In this document: positions 60,679 to 64,000 of the stretch, one piece after another | Position numbering within the stretch: position 1 is the stretch's first letter | How the letters are laid out: each line of letters starts with the position of its first letter | Source of the DNA: Kaistella palustris DSM 21579 | Lineage (GTDB): Bacteria > Bacteroidota > Bacteroidia > Flavobacteriales > Weeksellaceae | Direction of reading: 5' to 3' | Assembly: GCF_000422265.1 (NCBI RefSeq) | Contig: NZ_KE383812.1 | Coordinates: 448,091 to 512,090 of the forward strand | Length of the DNA: 64,000 nt | Made by a program: the position numbers and the translations under genes | Notes under the pieces: generated by a model | Databases searched by the model: none | Seen by the model: the letters and a program-made list of their open reading frames with translations, nothing else | What the model was told of the DNA's origin: nothing

Positions 60679-61299
60679 ATGGCAAAGTCAACAAGCTCAG
60701 ATAAAAAATCTGCAGCAACTTCAAAAACTAGTTCAAAATCCGCCGGCAGTACTACGAAAGCGCCAAAGAAAAGCGCATCTGCAGGAAAGATCAGACCAGA
60801 AAAAGATGCAGCTGAAAACCTGCGCGAATTTTTAGTTGACGGAATTAAGGACCTGTACTGGGCAGAAAAAGCCCTGGTAAAAAATCTGCCGAAAATGGCC
60901 AAGAACGCCACTTCACCGAAACTCGTGCAGGCAATTAACAAGCATCTGCAAGAAACTGAAACTCAGGTAACGCGTTTGGAAGGCGCTTTCAAAGCCTTAG
61001 GTGAAAAAGTTAAAGCGCAGAAATGCGACGCGATGGACGGGTTGCTGAAGGAGGCCGAAAGCATCATGAAAGAAACCGAACCGGGCGCCGTAAGAGATGC
61101 CGCGATCATCGCAGCTGCGCAGAAAGTGGAGCATTACGAAATTGCTTCATACGGAACCATGGCGACCTACGCTAAACTCCTCGGTGAAAAAGAAGCCTTA
61201 AACCTTTTAAAAGAAACATTAGGCGAAGAAAAAAACTGTGATACAGATCTTACAAAATTGGCGATAAGCGAAATCAACATCAAAGCGAAAAATTCGTAA
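60679..61299 (+). CDS. DUF892 (YciE/YciF) ferritin-like protein with basic tail
   Basis: A 206-residue protein. The first 40 residues are Lys/Ser/Thr/Ala-rich (KSTSSDKKSAATSKTSSKSA), unlike most YciF proteins and reminiscent of histone-like tails. The ferritin-like domain is about 42-200: LREFLVDGIKDLYWAEKALV, then INKHLQETETQVTRLEGAF and AAQKVEHYEIASYGTMATYA, with Glu/His residues at the expected di-metal positions. YciE/F proteins are induced by osmotic, general and sulfate stress; their chemistry is unclear. The tail could bind DNA (inference). Confidence 0.88.
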   Translation: MAKSTSSDKKSAATSKTSSKSAGSTTKAPKKSASAGKIRPEKDAAENLREFLVDGIKDLYWAEKALVKNLPKMAKNATSPKLVQAINKHLQETETQVTRLEGAFKALGEKVKAQKCDAMDGLLKEAESIMKETEPGAVRDAAIIAAAQKVEHYEIASYGTMATYAKLLGEKEALNLLKETLGEEKNCDTDLTKLAISEINIKAKNS

Positions 61300-61314
61300 A
61301 AAGCGCCAGAAAAT

Positions 61315-61352
61315 CAAAAAGCCGTTTCGATTTCCCGAGACGGCTTTTTTTT
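61315..61352. terminator. Bidirectional terminator between DUF892 and RlpA-like genes
   Basis: AGCCGTTTCG-ATTTCC-CGAGACGGCT forms a 10-bp stem with one G-U/A-C position, flanked by AAAAA and eight T. It can end both converging transcripts. Confidence 0.85.
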
Positions 61353-61365
61353 GTTAAAATTTAAT

Positions 61366-61743
61366 TTAATCGTTGTCGATAATTTCGTATTCTATGGGCA
61401 TCGTACCTCTTGCAGGATTTCCGATGGCCTTGAACGCTGCTTTGGAGAGATCCAGTGCTCTGGAGGAGTGGAAGGGACCGCGGTCATTCACTTCAACTTC
61501 CACACTTTTTCCGGTTCTCAGGTTTGTGACCTTCAGGCGGGTTCCAAACGGGAGCGTTCTGTTTGCGGCGGTCATTTTGGAGTTACTGAAAATGTCTCCG
61601 CTCGCGGTTTTTCTACCATTAAACTTATCGTGATAGAACGATGCAAAACTTGTTTTGGCATCTTCGGCATTATACTTGTTAAATGAGTACATACCGAGTG
61701 TTGAAATCATCATCATGATTACGAGAGTTGCTCTTTTCGTCAT
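61366..61743 (-). CDS. RlpA-like double-psi beta-barrel protein
   Basis: A 125-residue protein from the ATG at 61743 (33 bp inside the longer TTG-type frame), giving a signal peptide or anchor (ATLVIMMMISTLGMYSF). The DPBB domain covers about 30-120: ASFYHDKFNGRKTASGDIF, then MTAANRTLPFGTRLKVTNLR and VEVNDRGPFHSSRALDLS. The Asp of NDRGP is the conserved catalytic-type residue of septal-ring RlpA transglycosylases. There is no SPOR domain, so direct septal targeting is not expected. It probably acts on peptidoglycan in the periplasm. A TTG-N18-TAAATTTG promoter precedes it. Confidence 0.87.
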   Translation of the reverse strand: MTKRATLVIMMMISTLGMYSFNKYNAEDAKTSFASFYHDKFNGRKTASGDIFSNSKMTAANRTLPFGTRLKVTNLRTGKSVEVEVNDRGPFHSSRALDLSKAAFKAIGNPARGTMPIEYEIIDND

Positions 61744-61999
61744 TTTGAATTTATTTTTTGGGTTTTGACTCTGCAAATTTATTCCTAAAATGAGTTTTAC
61801 AACAGTCGATAGGTTAAACTCCGTTAAGGAATTGTTAATTTTTTGTTAACAACACCCGCATTCCCACTAATAGCGCAAGTTTCCAAAGGTTCTTAATTTG
61901 TGTTAAAATCATTGTGTAAATGTTAATTTTATTAACTAATTACCGCATAACATCACTACTTTTACCAATTCAACCTATTGATATGCAAACCATTAAAGC
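61744..61999. other. Gap between the RlpA-like gene and the rimO terminator
   Basis: About 255 bp. The first 60 bp hold the RlpA-like gene promoter. The rest is AT-rich with a TTGTTAACAA palindrome near 61845 and no gene that I can support. Confidence 0.4.
61774..61802 (-). promoter_or_regulatory. Promoter of the RlpA-like gene
   Basis: On the minus strand TTG (61802-61800), 18 bases, then TAAATTTG (61781-61774), with the ATG 30 bases downstream. Confidence 0.55.
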
Positions 62000-62030
62000 A
62001 AAAAACCTCCGGAAAAATCCGAAGGTTTTA
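62000..62030 (-). terminator. Terminator of rimO
   Basis: On the minus strand AAAACCTTCGGA-TTTT-TCCGGAGGTTTTTT: about a 12-bp stem with one U-G pair and six T. It lies about 60 bp after the rimO stop. Confidence 0.8.
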
Positions 62031-62086
62031 TCTATTGGGTTCACCAATACTTTTTTAGAAGTTTTTTCCTTAAAAACTGTCGATTC

Positions 62087-63388
62087 TTAAATGAGTTCCC
62101 CATACAAATCAAATTCTTCCGCTCCGGTAATCCTGATATCTGCAAAACTACCGACGGATAAATAGGTGTTTTCTGCCGGCACCAGAACAGTATTATCCAC
62201 ATCCGGTGAATCGTATTCTGTTCTGCCTACGAAATAATTTCCTTCTTTCCGGTCGAATATGCAGCGGAAGGTTTTGCCGATCTTCTCCTGATTCTTCTCC
62301 CATGAGATCTGCGCCTGCAACTCCATGATTTCTTCGACACGCGCATCTTTTACTTCCTGCGGCACGTCATCATTTAACACAAATGCAGTGGTATTTTCCT
62401 CGTGTGAATAGGTAAAGCAGCCAAGCCGGTCGAAACGCTGCGTGCGGACCCATTCTTTCATTTCCTGAAACCGCTCTTCCGTTTCGCCCGGAAAACCTAC
62501 AATTAGCGTTGTACGGATTGCCATATCGGGAACTTTTTCACGGAACTTAGCAAGCAGCGCATTGGTTTTCTCATGTGTGGTACCACGCTTCATGGCTTTC
62601 AGCAAATCAGAATTTATATGCTGCAACGGAATGTCGATATAGTTGCAGACTTTGGGTTCATTTTTAATGATTTCGAGTACATCTTCCGGGAAGCCTGTCG
62701 GAAAAGCATAATGCAGGCGTATCCATTCGATTCCCTCTACTTTTACCAGCCGAAGAAGCAAGTCACCAAGCGCCCGTTTTTTATAAATATCCAAACCGTA
62801 ATAAGTAAGGTCCTGCGCGATTAATATAAGTTCTTTCACACCTTTTTTAGCAAGCTTTTCCGCTTCAATGACGAGATTTTCTATAGGTGTTGATATGTTT
62901 TTTCCGCGCATTAAGGGAATTGCGCAAAACGAACAGGGGCGGTCGCAACCTTCGGCGATCTTTAAATAAGCGTAATGTTTAGGAGTTGTCGTCATGCGTT
63001 CGCCGACCAGTTCATGTTTATAGTCTGCGCCTAAATGCTTCAATAAAATGGGGAGGTCGCGCGTACCAAAATACTGGTCTACATCGGGAATTTCTCTCTG
63101 CAGATCCGGCATATACCTTTCCGAAAGGCAACCGGTCACAAAAACCTTTTCCACCTCGCCACGGTTTTTTGCTTCTACAAAATCCAGAATGGTGTTGATG
63201 CTTTCTTCTTTTGCGCTGTCGATAAACCCACAGGTATTGATTACAACAATGTCTCCGCGGTCTTCGTGCACGACTTCTTTACCGTTGGCCTGAAGCTGAC
63301 CCATAAGTACTTCGGAATCGTATACATTTTTGGAACAACCCAGAGTAACAATATTAATTTTCTTTTTTCCGACTGATTTTGTGCGCAT
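62087..63388 (-). CDS. rimO: Ribosomal protein S12 methylthiotransferase RimO
   Basis: A 433-residue radical-SAM enzyme. The N-terminal MTTase domain has VTLGCSKNVYDSEVLMGQL and VVINTCGFIDSAKEESINTI, then VTGCLSERY (three auxiliary-cluster Cys). The radical SAM motif is EGCDRPCSFCAIPLMRGK (CxxxCxxC). The C-terminal TRAM domain ends the protein. 'TLGCSKN' and 'LMRGK' separate RimO from MiaB. It methylthiolates an Asp of ribosomal protein S12. Confidence 0.95.
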   Translation of the reverse strand: MRTKSVGKKKINIVTLGCSKNVYDSEVLMGQLQANGKEVVHEDRGDIVVINTCGFIDSAKEESINTILDFVEAKNRGEVEKVFVTGCLSERYMPDLQREIPDVDQYFGTRDLPILLKHLGADYKHELVGERMTTTPKHYAYLKIAEGCDRPCSFCAIPLMRGKNISTPIENLVIEAEKLAKKGVKELILIAQDLTYYGLDIYKKRALGDLLLRLVKVEGIEWIRLHYAFPTGFPEDVLEIIKNEPKVCNYIDIPLQHINSDLLKAMKRGTTHEKTNALLAKFREKVPDMAIRTTLIVGFPGETEERFQEMKEWVRTQRFDRLGCFTYSHEENTTAFVLNDDVPQEVKDARVEEIMELQAQISWEKNQEKIGKTFRCIFDRKEGNYFVGRTEYDSPDVDNTVLVPAENTYLSVGSFADIRITGAEEFDLYGELI

Positions 63389-63407
63389 TATAAAAATTTT
63401 GTGGGCG

Positions 63408-63415
63408 CAAAGATA
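63408..63415 (-). promoter_or_regulatory. TATCTTTG -7 box ahead of rimO
   Basis: On the minus strand TATCTTTG lies 19 bases before the rimO ATG. No clear TTG at the expected spacing, and the upstream region overlaps the antiporter gene end. Confidence 0.4.
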
Positions 63416-63432
63416 GTGATATTAATGCGAAA

Positions 63433-64000
63433 TCAGTCGGCACCATGCTCATCTTCTTCGAAACTGTGTGCGGAAAGCTGTTCTTTTTTAGCTCTTTTTT
63501 CAAAAAGCAGGCCGAGCATCATTACAAATGTAGTGAGCAGAATAACCTGTATAACCACCGATTCATTAAGGTAAGGAAAGCGGTCTTCCGGAGCAATGCT
63601 TAAAAACAGCAACACAGTGATCAGACCTCGTGGGGCGATATAAAACAACGGCTGCATATCCATTTTCCCAATCTTTAAAAACACAGCGCGCAACACATAA
63701 ATTGCAACTACAATTGACAGTGACCACACCAGCGAATCCTGATTGATGATATCCTCGGTCTTCAACACAAAACCGAAAACTATAAAAAACAGCGTCCTAA
63801 CAATAAAAGTGGCTTCTATAACCACATCTTTAAAATGGCGGACCTCCCGGGTTAGTTTTGTAAACCTGAAATTCCGCATCCACTTTACATTTTTCAGTTC
63901 ATCGACATTACCAAGGACAAGCCCGAAAAAAAGAATAAATATAAGCGCAGGCAAATGATAAATTTTTGAGATCTGGTAGATCAGAATATTAAGAATAATG
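63433..64000 (-). CDS. Cation/proton antiporter, C-terminal part
   Basis: An open frame without stops to the window edge, so the N-terminus is missing; about 188 codons are seen. Hydrophobic helices include ALIFILFFGLVLGN, then ATFIVRTLFFIVFGFVL and LITVLLFLSIAPEDRFPYL, preceded by YIAPRGL. The 'APRG(L/I)' motif is typical of the CPA1/CPA2 Na+/H+ antiporters. The tail is a short charged cytoplasmic end (KKEQLSAHSFEEDEHGAD). It exports Na+ or K+ in exchange for H+; ion specificity is unclear. Confidence 0.78.
   Translation of the reverse strand, partial: IILNILIYQISKIYHLPALIFILFFGLVLGNVDELKNVKWMRNFRFTKLTREVRHFKDVVIEATFIVRTLFFIVFGFVLKTEDIINQDSLVWSLSIVVAIYVLRAVFLKIGKMDMQPLFYIAPRGLITVLLFLSIAPEDRFPYLNESVVIQVILLTTFVMMLGLLFEKRAKKEQLSAHSFEEDEHGAD

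Overview
The window looks like a chromosomal segment of a member of the Flavobacteriia (Bacteroidota), most likely a Chryseobacterium/Kaistella-type Weeksellaceae. The reasons are a full Bat (Bacteroides aerotolerance) operon, two type IX secretion (T9SS) cargo proteins with type A and type B sorting domains, the T9SS regulator PorX, a fused LpxC/FabZ, a mevalonate-pathway enzyme (MvaD), an OlsF-like fused aminolipid acyltransferase, and promoters of the Bacteroidota form TTG-N(about 20)-TAnnTTTG. I see no rRNA, CRISPR array, phage or insertion sequence. Most genes are housekeeping.

Layout. 1-2720 (minus): TM2 protein (cut by the window edge), nitroreductase, GreA/B-like factor, RlmB, DinB-like protein. 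3094-11607 (plus): moxR, DUF58, a BatD-like membrane protein, batA, batB, batC, batD, then marC and a small membrane protein. 11625-18403 (minus): mvaD, acyl-CoA ligase, SDR epimerase, alpha/beta hydrolase, pdxJ, MscS channel. 18473-22585: DUF456 protein, lipoprotein, ung (minus), mutS2. 22761-26000 (minus): tRNA-Phe, olsF-like gene, lysC. 26261-28279 (plus): fbp, menC. 28291-35276 (minus): a giant T9SS type B surface protein, a histidine kinase with a membrane partner and a probable decayed response regulator, and an outer-membrane barrel. 35552-45115: glnS, a T9SS type A protein (minus), a thioredoxin-fold protein, a DUF3575-like barrel, dusB, and an ABC exporter pair. 45240-52962 (minus): an envelope operon with HD hydrolase, lpxD, lpxC/fabZ, lpxA, efp, a second lpxD-like gene, sucD and a PorT-like barrel. 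53266-55713 (plus): porX and xth. 56051-61299 (plus): the most accessory-looking part, with a glycosyltransferase, UDP-galactopyranose mutase, a GH1-like protein, a CTP-type nucleotidyltransferase, a duplicated DUF6766 membrane protein and a DUF892 (YciE/F) ferritin-like protein. 61366-64000 (minus): RlpA-like protein, rimO, and the C-terminal part of a Na+/H+ antiporter.

How the genes work together. The lpx operon makes lipid A precursors. The OlsF-like protein probably makes an aminolipid for the same outer membrane. PorX controls secretion of T9SS cargo such as the two large surface proteins here. The Bat operon is thought to act on envelope protein quality or oxidative tolerance. The 56-61 kb cluster looks like a galactofuranose-containing glycan module next to two stress-associated families, and it is my best candidate for an undescribed system.

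Non-coding signals worth attention are four promoters with exactly 20 bases between boxes, five genes whose -7 box ends 3-6 bases before the start codon (possible leaderless mRNAs), three degenerate extragenic hairpin elements, and a response-regulator relic behind the histidine kinase.
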